This document shows positions 6,659 to 14,554 of a stretch of DNA of 64,000 bases, piece after piece. The notes below the pieces were generated by a model. It was not told the DNA's origin and did no database searches. It saw only the letters and a program-made list of their open reading frames with translations. Each line of letters starts with the position of its first letter. Position 1 is the stretch's first letter. Both the position numbers and the translations under genes were made by a program. Source of the stretch: an uncultured Bacteroidales bacterium (GTDB lineage Bacteria; Bacteroidota; Bacteroidia; Bacteroidales; F082); the NCBI GenBank assembly GCA_905234275.1, contig CAJOHD010000004.1, positions 124,001 through 188,000 on the forward strand, written 5' to 3'.

Positions 6659-6875
6659 AAAAAAGGCGTGGAAGTAAATCTTGCCTGATATCCCGGGTTT
6701 CCACGCCCGCACCTTCTAAACAAGTCTTTCCACGCCATGCTAAGATGGCGAATTGGAAACTTATTCTTGAAGGTGTGTCCATAAGGACATTGTGGAAATT
6801 TGGATATCAAGAATAGCTTCGAACCGCTATTTATATGTCAATATGTCGTTTTTCTACATGATGATATTGTTTAAG
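6659..6875 (-). ncRNA. Structured RNA element with intrinsic terminator, upstream of the HTH gene (copy A)
   Basis: Minus-strand transcript of about 215 nt from the promoter at 6882-6914 to the T run complementary to 6659-6664. Helices seen: AATAGC/GCTATT hairpin (6812-6817 with 6826-6831); TGTCC/GGACA hairpin (6776-6780 with 6785-6789); long-range CACCTTC/GAAGGTG (6710-6716 with 6769-6775); CGCCAT/ATGGCG hairpin (6733-6738 with 6745-6750); terminator GGCGTGGAA/TTCCACGCC (6665-6673 with 6699-6707). Each helix is also present at 45474-45691, with changed but still pairing bases in the long-range stem and one hairpin. The terminator ends 17 nt before the HTH start, the arrangement of an attenuator. 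Confidence 0.7.
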
Positions 6876-6881
6876 TCGATG

Positions 6882-6914
6882 CAAAATTAGTAAATTATTT
6901 TTAAATAAAAACAA
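6882..6914 (-). promoter_or_regulatory. Promoter of RNA element A
   Basis: TAATTTTG on the minus strand at 6882-6889 with TTTG at 6912-6915 after a 22-bp spacer. It is divergent from the ATPase promoter at 6924-6952. The two -33 regions are about 10 bp apart, so the transcripts may influence each other. Confidence 0.5.
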
Positions 6915-6923
6915 ATTAATGTG

Positions 6924-6952
6924 TTGCTATTATAAAAAAAGTATTATTTTTG
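6924..6952 (+). promoter_or_regulatory. Promoter of the AAA ATPase gene
   Basis: TTG at 6924-6926, 18-bp spacer, TATTTTTG at 6945-6952. The start point would fall near 6959, just before the palindromes at 6963-7015. Confidence 0.6.
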
Positions 6953-6962
6953 CAAACGAAAA

Positions 6963-7015
6963 GTGTTAATTATGTTTTACACATTTATACAAAAAGTGTT
7001 AATAACAATTTACAC
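6963..7015 (+). promoter_or_regulatory. Twin operator-like palindromes
   Basis: Two 20-bp imperfect palindromes, GTGTTAATTATGTTTTACAC (6963-6982) and GTGTTAATAACAATTTACAC (6996-7015), start 33 bp apart (three helical turns). They sit just after the predicted start point and 26 bp before the ATPase ATG, a natural place for a repressor. Confidence 0.55.
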
Positions 7016-7040
7016 GAGTTAAATAAAATGATATATTAAT

Positions 7041-8246
7041 ATGGAAAGACTGTTCGAACGCCATGATATGTATCTATCGAATGTGCCGATGGATTATATC
7101 AGAAGTTTTATTAACCGCATCAACTGGAATTCACGTCTTATAATGATAAAAGGGCCTAAAGGTGTTGGAAAATCGACCCTTTTACAACAATATATAAGGA
7201 CGCATTTTGATGCCGACGACCGACACGTATTATATTGCTCTGCCGACACCAACTACTTCTCTACCCACACTTTAACTAGTCTCGCTGATGATTTCGTTAA
7301 GATTGGCGGCAAATGGTTGTTTATCGACGAGGTCCATAAATATAAAGGATGGAGCAGCGAAATAAAAGAAATTTACGACCTGCATCGTGATTTGCGTCTG
7401 GTGTTGAGCGGTTCTTCACTCATTCAAATCAACGATGGCCAGGCCGATTTGTCACGCCGTATTTTGGAATACGATATGCCAGGTCTGTCGATGCGCGAGT
7501 TTTTAATGCTTGAATATGGTATTGATATTGACACCATTACACTAAACGAGCTTTTGAAGTCACCAAATAAGTTCTGCTCATATGTGTGCTCGGTTTGTCA
7601 TCCGCTGGAATATTTCAGCAAATATTTACAAAACGGCTATTATCCTTTCTATTTTGAAGGGAAATTCGAATATTACAACCGTCTGGAAAATGTCGTAAAC
7701 TATGTTATTGATGTCGAACTGACTAAACATCGCAATATAGATGTGGGTTCAACTCGCAGTTTGAAAGCCTTGCTACAAGTTATTTCGCAGATGACTCCAT
7801 ACGAGGTGGATATTGCCAAACTTTCCAAAACAACTGGCATATCACGTCCATCAACATTGAAATATCTCACTCATCTTGAAGAGGCGAAGCTGATTCGCCG
7901 TTTGTTTACGGATTTGAAAAATATAACAGACCTCCAAAAGCCGGATAAGATGTATTTGGACAACCCAAATTTGCTCTATGCGCTTTGCCCTCAGACTCCT
8001 GAGATAGGTACGGTACGGGAGACCTTTATAGCCAACCAACTGGCATCGGCATCGCATATCGTTGAATATGCCGGCTATAAAAAAGGCGATTTCCGTGTTG
8101 ATGGGAACATCATTATAGAAGTTGGCGGAGCCGACAAAGGTTTTGACCAAATTGACGGGCAAAAAAACGGTTACGTGGCAGCTGACGGCATAGAATCAGC
8201 CGTCATGAAAAAAATACCGCTTTGGGCTTTCGGTTTTTTATATTAA
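7041..8246 (+). CDS. AAA ATPase with C-terminal DUF4143-type nuclease-like domain
   Basis: 401 residues. The N-terminal AAA domain has Walker A GPKGVGKST (around residues 39-47), Walker B WLFIDEVH (around 93-100) and the sensor-1-like LVLSGSS. The C-terminal part has a winged-helix stretch (LSKTTGISRPSTLKYLTHLEEAKLI, around 258-282) and ends in GDFRVDGNIIIEVGG, the PD-(D/E)XK-like core of DUF4143 proteins. Such ATPases are abundant in Bacteroidota, often as scattered accessory genes. Their role is not established. It is a single gene with its own promoter and twin palindromes. Codon use is more AT-rich than that of uvrD downstream. Confidence 0.85.
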   Translation: MERLFERHDMYLSNVPMDYIRSFINRINWNSRLIMIKGPKGVGKSTLLQQYIRTHFDADDRHVLYCSADTNYFSTHTLTSLADDFVKIGGKWLFIDEVHKYKGWSSEIKEIYDLHRDLRLVLSGSSLIQINDGQADLSRRILEYDMPGLSMREFLMLEYGIDIDTITLNELLKSPNKFCSYVCSVCHPLEYFSKYLQNGYYPFYFEGKFEYYNRLENVVNYVIDVELTKHRNIDVGSTRSLKALLQVISQMTPYEVDIAKLSKTTGISRPSTLKYLTHLEEAKLIRRLFTDLKNITDLQKPDKMYLDNPNLLYALCPQTPEIGTVRETFIANQLASASHIVEYAGYKKGDFRVDGNIIIEVGGADKGFDQIDGQKNGYVAADGIESAVMKKIPLWAFGFLY

Positions 8247-8295
8247 CAAAAATCTTTCAAAAATCTTTTAACTTTTAACTTTAAACTAAAAGTTG

Positions 8296-8303
8296 TATCT
8301 TTG
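8296..8303 (+). promoter_or_regulatory. Promoter -7 box of uvrD/pcrA
   Basis: TATCTTTG 18 bp before the GTG at 8322. The -33 region is AT-rich without a clear TTG. Confidence 0.55.
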
Positions 8304-8321
8304 CATCGAAAATTTTGAAAC

Positions 8322-10658
8322 GTGTCAGACATCCTAAAATATTTGAATGAGCCTCAGCGCGAGGCGGTTACGACGATAGAAGGTCCGGTGATGGTCATTG
8401 CGGGCGCCGGCTCGGGAAAGACCCGTGCTCTCACCCACCGCATAGCCTATATGATTGAGCAAGGCATCAACCCGTTCAGCATCATGGCGTTGACGTTCAC
8501 CAACAAAGCCGCCAAGGAGATGAAGGAGCGTATCATGCAGCTCGTCGAGCCAGGCGCCGCACGCAACGTATGGATGGGCACGTTCCACTCAATTTTTGCG
8601 AGGATCTTACGCATCGAGGCGGCAAGTCTGGGCTACACTTCAGAATTTACGATCTACGACACCGACGACTCGAAGACCCTCATCAACGCGATTTTGAAAG
8701 AAAGAGAAATCGACACCAAGGCTTATCCTGCGAAATACATCTTACACAGGATATCGATGGCGAAGTCGGCGCTCTACACACCTGAAGACTATTGCGAGAA
8801 CGCAGAGATTCAGGAGCAGGACCGCCGCGCCAACAAGCCACTCATTGGCGAGATCTTCAAGACATACAACAGCCGCCTGAAACGCGCCAACGCAATGGAT
8901 TTCGATGACATCCTGTTCAACACAAACGTGCTGCTACGCGATTTCCCGGATATCCTTTTAAAATATCAAAGACATTTTGAATATATCCTTGTCGATGAGT
9001 ATCAGGACACGAACTATGCGCAATACCTTATTATAAAACGTATCGCTGCCATGCGCGAAAACATCTGCGTGGTGGGCGACGATGCGCAATCGATTTACGG
9101 TTTCCGTGGCGCAAACATCCAGAACATCCTGAACTTTAAGATAGATTATCCGGAGCAGAGACTCATCCGCCTTGAGCAAAACTACCGCTCGACGAAGACC
9201 ATAGTTAAAGCGGCAAACAGCGTTATTGCAAATAATAAGGACCAAATCAAGAAAAACGTTTGGTCCGACAAGGAAGAAGGCGAGCTCATCACTTTGCTGA
9301 GAGCCACTTCCGACAACGAGGAAGGAACGCTTGTCGCCAACTCGATTTTCGGGTATAAGATGTCACGTCAGCTGGCGAACAAGGATTTCGTGATTTTGTA
9401 CAGAACAAATGCCCAGTCGCGTTCACTCGAGGAGGCTCTCCGCAAGCAAGATATACCCTATAAAATATATGGAGGTCTCTCGTTCTACGACCGCAAAGAG
9501 GTGAAGGACCTCCTCGCCTACTTCCGTGTGGTGATAAATCCCACCGACGAGCAGGCTTTGCTGAGAATCATCAACTATCCGGCGAGAGGCATAGGCGACA
9601 CAACCAAGCAGAAGCTGCAGGTCATAGCCGACGAGCGCAAATGCACCGTCTGGGATGTGCTGAAGTCGCTCAACGAGCAGTCGACGGAGTTCAATATGGG
9701 CACTATCAACAAGCTCAGCAACTTCGTCACCATGATTCAGAGCTTCCAGACACAGCTCGACAAGATGAACGCCTTCGAATTGGCGAAACATATCACCGAG
9801 ACCGTAGGAATCATCAAGGTTTTGAAGGAAGACGAGAGTCCAGATGGCGTGATGCGCGTGCAGAACATCGAGGAGCTTCTGAATGCTATTCAGGAGTTCT
9901 CCGACAAACAAGTCGATGAGGTCACAGGTGAGCAGATAACAGTGAATCTGGCTAAATTCATGGAAGACGTGGCACTCCTCACCGACCAGGATGAAAAAGA
10001 GGAAGAAAACGCCGACTACGTCACGCTGATGACCATCCACAGTGCAAAAGGATTGGAGTTCCCTTACGTTTACATCGTGGGACTTGAAGAGAACCTCTTC
10101 CCGGGAATACAGTCGTTGAGCACTCGCGAAGATTTGGAGGAGGAACGCCGTCTGTTCTACGTGGCATTGACTCGTGCAGAGACCAAGCTCATTTTAAGTT
10201 ATGCCGAGAGCCGTTATCGCTGGGGCAACATCACTATCAGCGAGCCATCGAGATTTATTGATGAAATCGACCCTGAACTGATTGAGAGAACAAAGAAAGC
10301 ATCATTTAGAGGCACGACGATAAAAGAAGACAGAGGGTATAATCCGTTTTCAGGCAGAGGAGCTTGGACTTATAGCGGAGACAAGCGGTACGAACGGCCA
10401 GCCACGAAGCCCTGTCATTCCGAGCGCAGCGAGGAACCTGCTAAGCATTACGTGAAGGCCAACCCATCTGATTTTGTCCCTGTCGACGCCGAAGAAATAG
10501 AAACAGGTATGCGTGTGCTGCATCAAAAGTTCGGGCAGGGAACTGTGATCAAGGTGGAAGGCATCGGACCGAATAAAAAAGCGTCAGTCGATTTTGATGA
10601 GAGCGGAAACAAGATGCTGATGCTGAAATTTGCGAAATTAAGCATTTTAAGACAATAA
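8322..10658 (+). CDS. UvrD/PcrA-family ATP-dependent DNA helicase
   Basis: Superfamily 1A helicase acting in repair and replication restart. 778 residues from a GTG start that follows the TATCTTTG box. Motifs in order: Q-motif LNEPQREAV (residues 7-15), Walker A GAGSGKTRALTHRIAYM (around 28-44), LTFTNKAAKEMKERI, FHSIFARILR, DEYQDTN (Walker B), VVGDDAQSIYGFRGA (motif III), YRSTKTI, TIHSAKGLEFPYVYIVGLEENLFP (motif V) and ARLFYVALTRA-like RLFYVALTRAETKL (motif VI). Near the C-terminus (around residues 698-712) the peptide PCHSERSEEPAKHYVKA is the translation of an inserted REP-like repeat (10412-10440), between the helicase core and the C-terminal Tudor-like domain. Confidence 0.95.
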   Translation: MSDILKYLNEPQREAVTTIEGPVMVIAGAGSGKTRALTHRIAYMIEQGINPFSIMALTFTNKAAKEMKERIMQLVEPGAARNVWMGTFHSIFARILRIEAASLGYTSEFTIYDTDDSKTLINAILKEREIDTKAYPAKYILHRISMAKSALYTPEDYCENAEIQEQDRRANKPLIGEIFKTYNSRLKRANAMDFDDILFNTNVLLRDFPDILLKYQRHFEYILVDEYQDTNYAQYLIIKRIAAMRENICVVGDDAQSIYGFRGANIQNILNFKIDYPEQRLIRLEQNYRSTKTIVKAANSVIANNKDQIKKNVWSDKEEGELITLLRATSDNEEGTLVANSIFGYKMSRQLANKDFVILYRTNAQSRSLEEALRKQDIPYKIYGGLSFYDRKEVKDLLAYFRVVINPTDEQALLRIINYPARGIGDTTKQKLQVIADERKCTVWDVLKSLNEQSTEFNMGTINKLSNFVTMIQSFQTQLDKMNAFELAKHITETVGIIKVLKEDESPDGVMRVQNIEELLNAIQEFSDKQVDEVTGEQITVNLAKFMEDVALLTDQDEKEEENADYVTLMTIHSAKGLEFPYVYIVGLEENLFPGIQSLSTREDLEEERRLFYVALTRAETKLILSYAESRYRWGNITISEPSRFIDEIDPELIERTKKASFRGTTIKEDRGYNPFSGRGAWTYSGDKRYERPATKPCHSERSEEPAKHYVKANPSDFVPVDAEEIETGMRVLHQKFGQGTVIKVEGIGPNKKASVDFDESGNKMLMLKFAKLSILRQ
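10412..10440. repeat. REP-like insert (CATTCCGAGCGCAGCGAGGAA) inside uvrD
   Basis: This TCATTCCGAG(C)GCAGCGAGGAA-type sequence matches, in inverted form, the repeat after htpG at 32273-32310, and resembles those at 30203-30350 and 48223-48254. Here it is in frame and encodes CHSERSEE, in the linker before the C-terminal domain where an insertion is tolerable. Confidence 0.75.
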
Positions 10659-10708
10659 AGGTTATAGGTTATTGGTTATAGAGATTAATGAATTTATAAT
10701 TTTCAATT

Positions 10709-11413
10709 ATGGAGTACAATACAGAACGTGAAAAGATAGTGATTTCGGAATACGGAAGGAACATTCAGGTGATGATTCGTCATCTTAACGACATTGAAGA
10801 CCGCAAGCAGCGCACCGAAGCGGCGTATTTCATCGTCAACGTGATGGCGCAGATGAACCCTCAGGTGAAGGAGTCGAACGACTACATGCACAAGCTTTGG
10901 GATCATCTTCATATCATCGCCAAATACGAGCTCGACGTGGACGGTCCATATCCGAAACCCACCCCTGAGATGCAGAAAAAGAAACCTGAACATGTCGGTT
11001 ATCAGAAAAACAACATCCGTTATGGTCATTACGGACAATATATTTATGATGTGGTGAAAAAGGTCAAGGAGATGGAGGACGGTCCGAAGAAACAGGCCAT
11101 CCTTATTAATATCGCCAACCAGATGAAGCGCGATTACCTCAACTGGAACCGCGACACCGTCAACGACCTGCTCATCCTCGATGATTTGTATAAGATTTCC
11201 GGCGAGGAGATTACGCTGCCGATGGAGACCAAGCTCATCCCGACCAACGAGATTCTGAACAAGTCGCAGAACCAGCAGCAGCAACAACAAAATCAGAAGA
11301 AGAAAAACGGAAACAACAACAACAACAACAATAACAACAAGAAGAATAACAACAATAAGAATCAGCCGCAGGCTAAGCAGAATAACCCTAACCGTCCAAA
11401 CAGAAAGAATTAA
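10709..11413 (+). CDS. DUF4290 family protein
   Basis: 234 residues. The helical N-terminal domain (residues 1-170: MEYNTEREKIVISEYGRNIQVMI, then ETAYFIVNVMAQMNP-like EAAYFIVNVMAQMNPQVK) matches DUF4290, a family of Bacteroidota commonly placed directly before murA. The C-terminal 45 residues are a low-complexity Gln/Asn/Lys tail encoded by CAA/AAC triplet runs, likely unstructured and variable in length. There is no signal peptide, so it is cytoplasmic. It ends 3 bp before murA, so the two are co-transcribed. The function is unknown. Confidence 0.85.
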   Translation: MEYNTEREKIVISEYGRNIQVMIRHLNDIEDRKQRTEAAYFIVNVMAQMNPQVKESNDYMHKLWDHLHIIAKYELDVDGPYPKPTPEMQKKKPEHVGYQKNNIRYGHYGQYIYDVVKKVKEMEDGPKKQAILINIANQMKRDYLNWNRDTVNDLLILDDLYKISGEEITLPMETKLIPTNEILNKSQNQQQQQQNQKKKNGNNNNNNNNNKKNNNNKNQPQAKQNNPNRPNRKN

Positions 11414-11416
11414 GTT

Positions 11417-12727
11417 ATGGCATCATTCAGAGTTACAGGAGGCAATAAGCTAAACGGCACCATCATCCCTCAGGGTGCCAAAAACGAGGCTATGCAGGTG
11501 CTCTGCGCCGCGCTCCTCACAGACGAACCGGTGACTATCACCAATCTCCCCAACATCCTCGATATCAACAACCTCATCGACCTGATGCGGGGCATGGGTG
11601 TGAAAGTTGACCGTAAGAGCAAGAGCGAGGTAACGCTTCAGGCTTCCGACATCAACCATGACTATTTCGATACGAAAGACTTCCACGAGCGTGCAACAAG
11701 ACTTCGTGGCTCCGTGATGATTCTCGGTCCGCTTTTGGCACGATTTGGAATGGGTTACATGCCGCGTCCAGGAGGAGATAAGATAGGACGTAGACGTCTC
11801 GATACGCACTTAATAGGTCTGCAGAACTTAGGTGCAACGATGGAGACAATCGGTTTGGAACATGTTTATCGTTTAGTTGCTCCAAAAGACGGACTCAAAG
11901 GAACGTATATGCTTCTCGACGAGGCGTCAGTCACCGGCACAGCCAACATCGTGATGGCTGCCGTGATGGCGAAAGGCACGACAACGATTTTCAACGCCGC
12001 TTGCGAGCCGTATCTGGTCCAGCTCTGCCGCATGCTCACAGCAATGGGCGCCAAGATTGAGGGCATCGGCTCCAACTTATTAAAGATAACTGGCGTTGAG
12101 AAGCTTCACGGCACAACACATCGTCTGCTCGCCGACATGATTGAGGTAGGCTCATTCATCGGCTTAGCCGCAATGACAGGCTCCGATCTCACCATAAAAG
12201 ACGCAGGAATCAAAGATTTGGGCATCATCCCGAGCACGTTCAAGAAGCTCGGCATCAAGATGGAGTTCATCGGAGATGACATTCATATTCCGGCACAGGA
12301 ACACTACGAAGTTGAGACATTCCTCGATGGAAGTATCCTCACCATCGCAGATGCTCCATGGCCAGGATTCACGCCTGACTTAATCAGTATCGTGCTGGTT
12401 GTTGCTACACAGGCGAAAGGCACCGTGCTCATCCATCAGAAGATGTTTGAAAGCCGCTTGTTCTTCGTCGATAAACTCATCGATATGGGAGCTCAGATCA
12501 TTCTTTGCGACCCACACCGCGCCAACATCATCGGTCTCGACAGAAGCCACCAGCTAAAAGCGACAAAGATGGCATCACCTGATATCCGCGCCGGCGTTGC
12601 ATTGCTCATCGCAGCGTTGTCGGCTGAAGGAACATCTATCATCGACAATATCGACCAGATTGACCGAGGCTATCAGGACATCGACGGACGACTGAGACGA
12701 CTAGGAGCGCAGATCGAAAGAATGTAA
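11417..12727 (+). CDS. murA: UDP-N-acetylglucosamine 1-carboxyvinyltransferase (MurA)
   Basis: First committed step of peptidoglycan synthesis, transferring enolpyruvate from PEP to UDP-GlcNAc in the cytoplasm. 436 residues, the usual length. It shows the N-terminal LNGTIIPQGAKNEAMQVLCAALLTDEPVTITNLP, then RATRLRGSVMILGPLLARFGMGYMPRPGGDKIGRRRLDTHL. The fosfomycin-binding Cys loop reads PRPGGDKIGRR here, with Asp in place of the usual Cys (position corresponding to Cys115). A Cys-to-Asp change is known to give intrinsic fosfomycin resistance in some MurA enzymes, so lower fosfomycin sensitivity is inferred. It is followed by a strong terminator at 12749-12788. Confidence 0.95.
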   Translation: MASFRVTGGNKLNGTIIPQGAKNEAMQVLCAALLTDEPVTITNLPNILDINNLIDLMRGMGVKVDRKSKSEVTLQASDINHDYFDTKDFHERATRLRGSVMILGPLLARFGMGYMPRPGGDKIGRRRLDTHLIGLQNLGATMETIGLEHVYRLVAPKDGLKGTYMLLDEASVTGTANIVMAAVMAKGTTTIFNAACEPYLVQLCRMLTAMGAKIEGIGSNLLKITGVEKLHGTTHRLLADMIEVGSFIGLAAMTGSDLTIKDAGIKDLGIIPSTFKKLGIKMEFIGDDIHIPAQEHYEVETFLDGSILTIADAPWPGFTPDLISIVLVVATQAKGTVLIHQKMFESRLFFVDKLIDMGAQIILCDPHRANIIGLDRSHQLKATKMASPDIRAGVALLIAALSAEGTSIIDNIDQIDRGYQDIDGRLRRLGAQIERM

Positions 12728-12748
12728 ATTAAAAATTCTTGAATTTTT

Positions 12749-12788
12749 CATGCCAAAATGACACACCAATCGTTTTGGCATGCTTTTT
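12749..12788 (+). terminator. Intrinsic terminator of the DUF4290-murA unit
   Basis: CATGCCAAAA at 12749-12758 pairs with TTTTGGCATG at 12773-12782, followed by CTTTTT. Confidence 0.8.
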
Positions 12789-12807
12789 GATTGCACCTTA
12801 TTAATTA

Positions 12808-13362
12808 ATGAATAAAAGTAAAACAAAATATATCATGAGCAAACATAAGAAAAACCCAGAAATTAAAGGCGAAGACGAAGAAATCAAGAACGAAGAAAAC
12901 ATTGAGGTGAAAGAGGAAAAAGCTGACAATTTCGAGGAGAAATTCAACGAGCTGAATGACAAATATCTCCGCTTGTACTCGGAATATGACAACTACCGTA
13001 AGCGTACTGCCAATGAGAAGGTCGAGCTTATTAAGACCGCCGCTGAAGGCACAATCATCGCACTCCTCCCTATCCTCGACGATTTCGAGCGCGCTTTGCC
13101 GACAATGGAAAAATCTGAAGACAAGACCCATTACGAAGGTGTGATGTTGATTTACAACAAGTTAAAACGCACCTTGGAGCAGAAAGGTCTTGAAGAAATC
13201 AAAGCCACAGGCGAGCCATTCAACACCGATGAACACGAGGCGCTGACACAGATTCCGGCACCATCGGAAGACATGAAAGACAAGGTTATCGACGTGGTTC
13301 AGAAAGGTTATAAACTAAACGGAAAAGTTATTCGCTACGCCAGAGTTGTAGTTGGTTGTTAA
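12808..13362 (+). CDS. grpE: Nucleotide exchange factor GrpE
   Basis: GrpE releases ADP from DnaK. 184 residues from ATG 12808. ATG 12835 (MSKHKKNPEIKGEDEE) is an equally possible start. An acidic, lysine-rich N-terminal tail is followed by the long dimerisation helix (FEEKFNELNDKYLRLYSEYDNYRKRTANEKVELIKTAAEGTIIALLPILDDFERALPTM) and the C-terminal beta-domain with the family signature (FNTDEHEALTQIPAPSEDMKDKVIDVVQKGYKLNGKVIRYARVVV). dnaJ follows 47 bp later. dnaK is not in this window. No CIRCE-like element was found upstream. Confidence 0.95.
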   Translation: MNKSKTKYIMSKHKKNPEIKGEDEEIKNEENIEVKEEKADNFEEKFNELNDKYLRLYSEYDNYRKRTANEKVELIKTAAEGTIIALLPILDDFERALPTMEKSEDKTHYEGVMLIYNKLKRTLEQKGLEEIKATGEPFNTDEHEALTQIPAPSEDMKDKVIDVVQKGYKLNGKVIRYARVVVGC

Positions 13363-13365
13363 ATT

Positions 13366-13394
13366 GTAGAGACGCCATAGTATGACGTCTCTAC
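13366..13394. repeat. GTAGAGACG-type palindrome between grpE and dnaJ
   Basis: Arms GTAGAGACG and CGTCTCTAC with an inner CCATA/TATGA part. It belongs to the family found at 3029, 19949, 29424, 36895 and 47792. It could form a hairpin in the grpE-dnaJ mRNA, with possible effect on dnaJ level. Confidence 0.7.
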
Positions 13395-13409
13395 TCTATT
13401 TTCAAAAAT

Positions 13410-14549
13410 ATGGCAGAAAAAAGAGATTACTACGAGGTGCTGGAGGTTGCGAAAAACGCCACAGCCGATGAGATAAAGAAAGCGTACAGAAAGAAAGCGC
13501 TGCAGTATCATCCTGACAGAAACCCAGGTGACAAGGAAGCCGAAGAGAAATTCAAAGAGGCAGCCGAGGCTTACGGCGTGTTGAGCGATCCTGACAAACG
13601 TGCACGTTACGACCGTTATGGTCATGCAGGTGTCAACGGACAGGACTTCAGCGGTGCTTCCATGAATGATATCTTCAGTCAGTTTGGAGATATCCTGGGT
13701 GACCTGTTCGGCGGAGGCTTCGGCTTCAACTTCGGCGGAGGCTTTGGCGGAGGCGGTCAGCAGAAGCCGGTATACCGTGGCTCGAACCTGCGTCTTCGTG
13801 TGAAGCTGACGCTCGAGGAGATTGCAACAGGTGTCAAAAAGAAAGTCAAAGTCAACAAATACGTGCCTTGCGAGAAATGTAAGGGCAGTGGCTCTGAGGA
13901 CGGTCAGATGGAGACATGCAAGACCTGCGGCGGCCGCGGTCAGCGAGTGATGCGCTCGGGCTTCTTCACACAGGTCTCAACATGTCCAACCTGCGAAGGT
14001 CTGGGCCAGGTGATAAAGAAGAAATGTACCGCCTGCAACGGCGACGGCATCGTCAAGGGAGAGGAAGTCATTGAACTCGACATCCCTGCCGGCGTCGCCA
14101 ACGGCATGCAGCTCTCGGTTAGAGGCAAAGGCAACGCGGGAGCACGCAACGGAGTTGCGGGCGACCTGCTCATCCTCATAGAAGAAGAGAAACACAAAGA
14201 CTTCGAACGCGACGGCAACGACCTCATCTACAACCTCTTCATCAGCATCCCGCAGGCAACGTTAGGATGCAACGTCGACGTGCCTTGCCTTGGTGGCACC
14301 GTAAGCCTCAAGATACCGGCAGGAACACAGAGCGGCGACATCATCCGCGTGAAAGGCAAAGGTCTGCCAGAGATAAACAGCTACAGAGTTGGCGAACTTA
14401 TCGTGAACGTGAACGTCTGGACACCAAAGAAGCTGTCGAAAGACGAGGAAAAGATAATGAAAGACCTTCTCGAAAGCGAGAATTTCAAGCCTAAACCAGG
14501 CGCCAACGACAAAGGCGTATTCGATAAAATCAGAGATTTCTTTAGCTAA
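13410..14549 (+). CDS. dnaJ: Chaperone protein DnaJ
   Basis: Type I J-protein that delivers substrates to DnaK and stimulates its ATPase. 379 residues. J domain with HPD at about residues 33-35 (YHPDRNPGD), a Gly/Phe linker ([20 protein letters not shown], around 85-108), four CxxCxGxG zinc repeats ([32 protein letters not shown]) and the C-terminal substrate-binding domains. All parts are intact. It lies downstream of grpE across a palindrome and 5 bp before an ABC transporter gene. Confidence 0.97.
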   Translation: MAEKRDYYEVLEVAKNATADEIKKAYRKKALQYHPDRNPGDKEAEEKFKEAAEAYGVLSDPDKRARYDRYGHAGVNGQDFSGASMNDIFSQFGDILGDLFGGGFGFNFGGGFGGGGQQKPVYRGSNLRLRVKLTLEEIATGVKKKVKVNKYVPCEKCKGSGSEDGQMETCKTCGGRGQRVMRSGFFTQVSTCPTCEGLGQVIKKKCTACNGDGIVKGEEVIELDIPAGVANGMQLSVRGKGNAGARNGVAGDLLILIEEEKHKDFERDGNDLIYNLFISIPQATLGCNVDVPCLGGTVSLKIPAGTQSGDIIRVKGKGLPEINSYRVGELIVNVNVWTPKKLSKDEEKIMKDLLESENFKPKPGANDKGVFDKIRDFFS

Positions 14550-14554
14550 AAAAC

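Noticed and set aside
6643..6810. N-terminal extension of the HTH protein to 6810
   Set aside because: The extension is the translation of the structured RNA element and its terminator, which exists independently at 45474-45691 without this coding frame.
9423..10040. 205-residue minus-strand frame inside uvrD
   Set aside because: Antisense shadow; the plus-strand frame has a full set of helicase motifs through this region.
11278..11410. CAA/AAC triplet run as a possible microsatellite or CRISPR-like repeat
   Set aside because: It is the coding low-complexity Gln/Asn tail of the DUF4290 protein. No spacer-repeat order is present.
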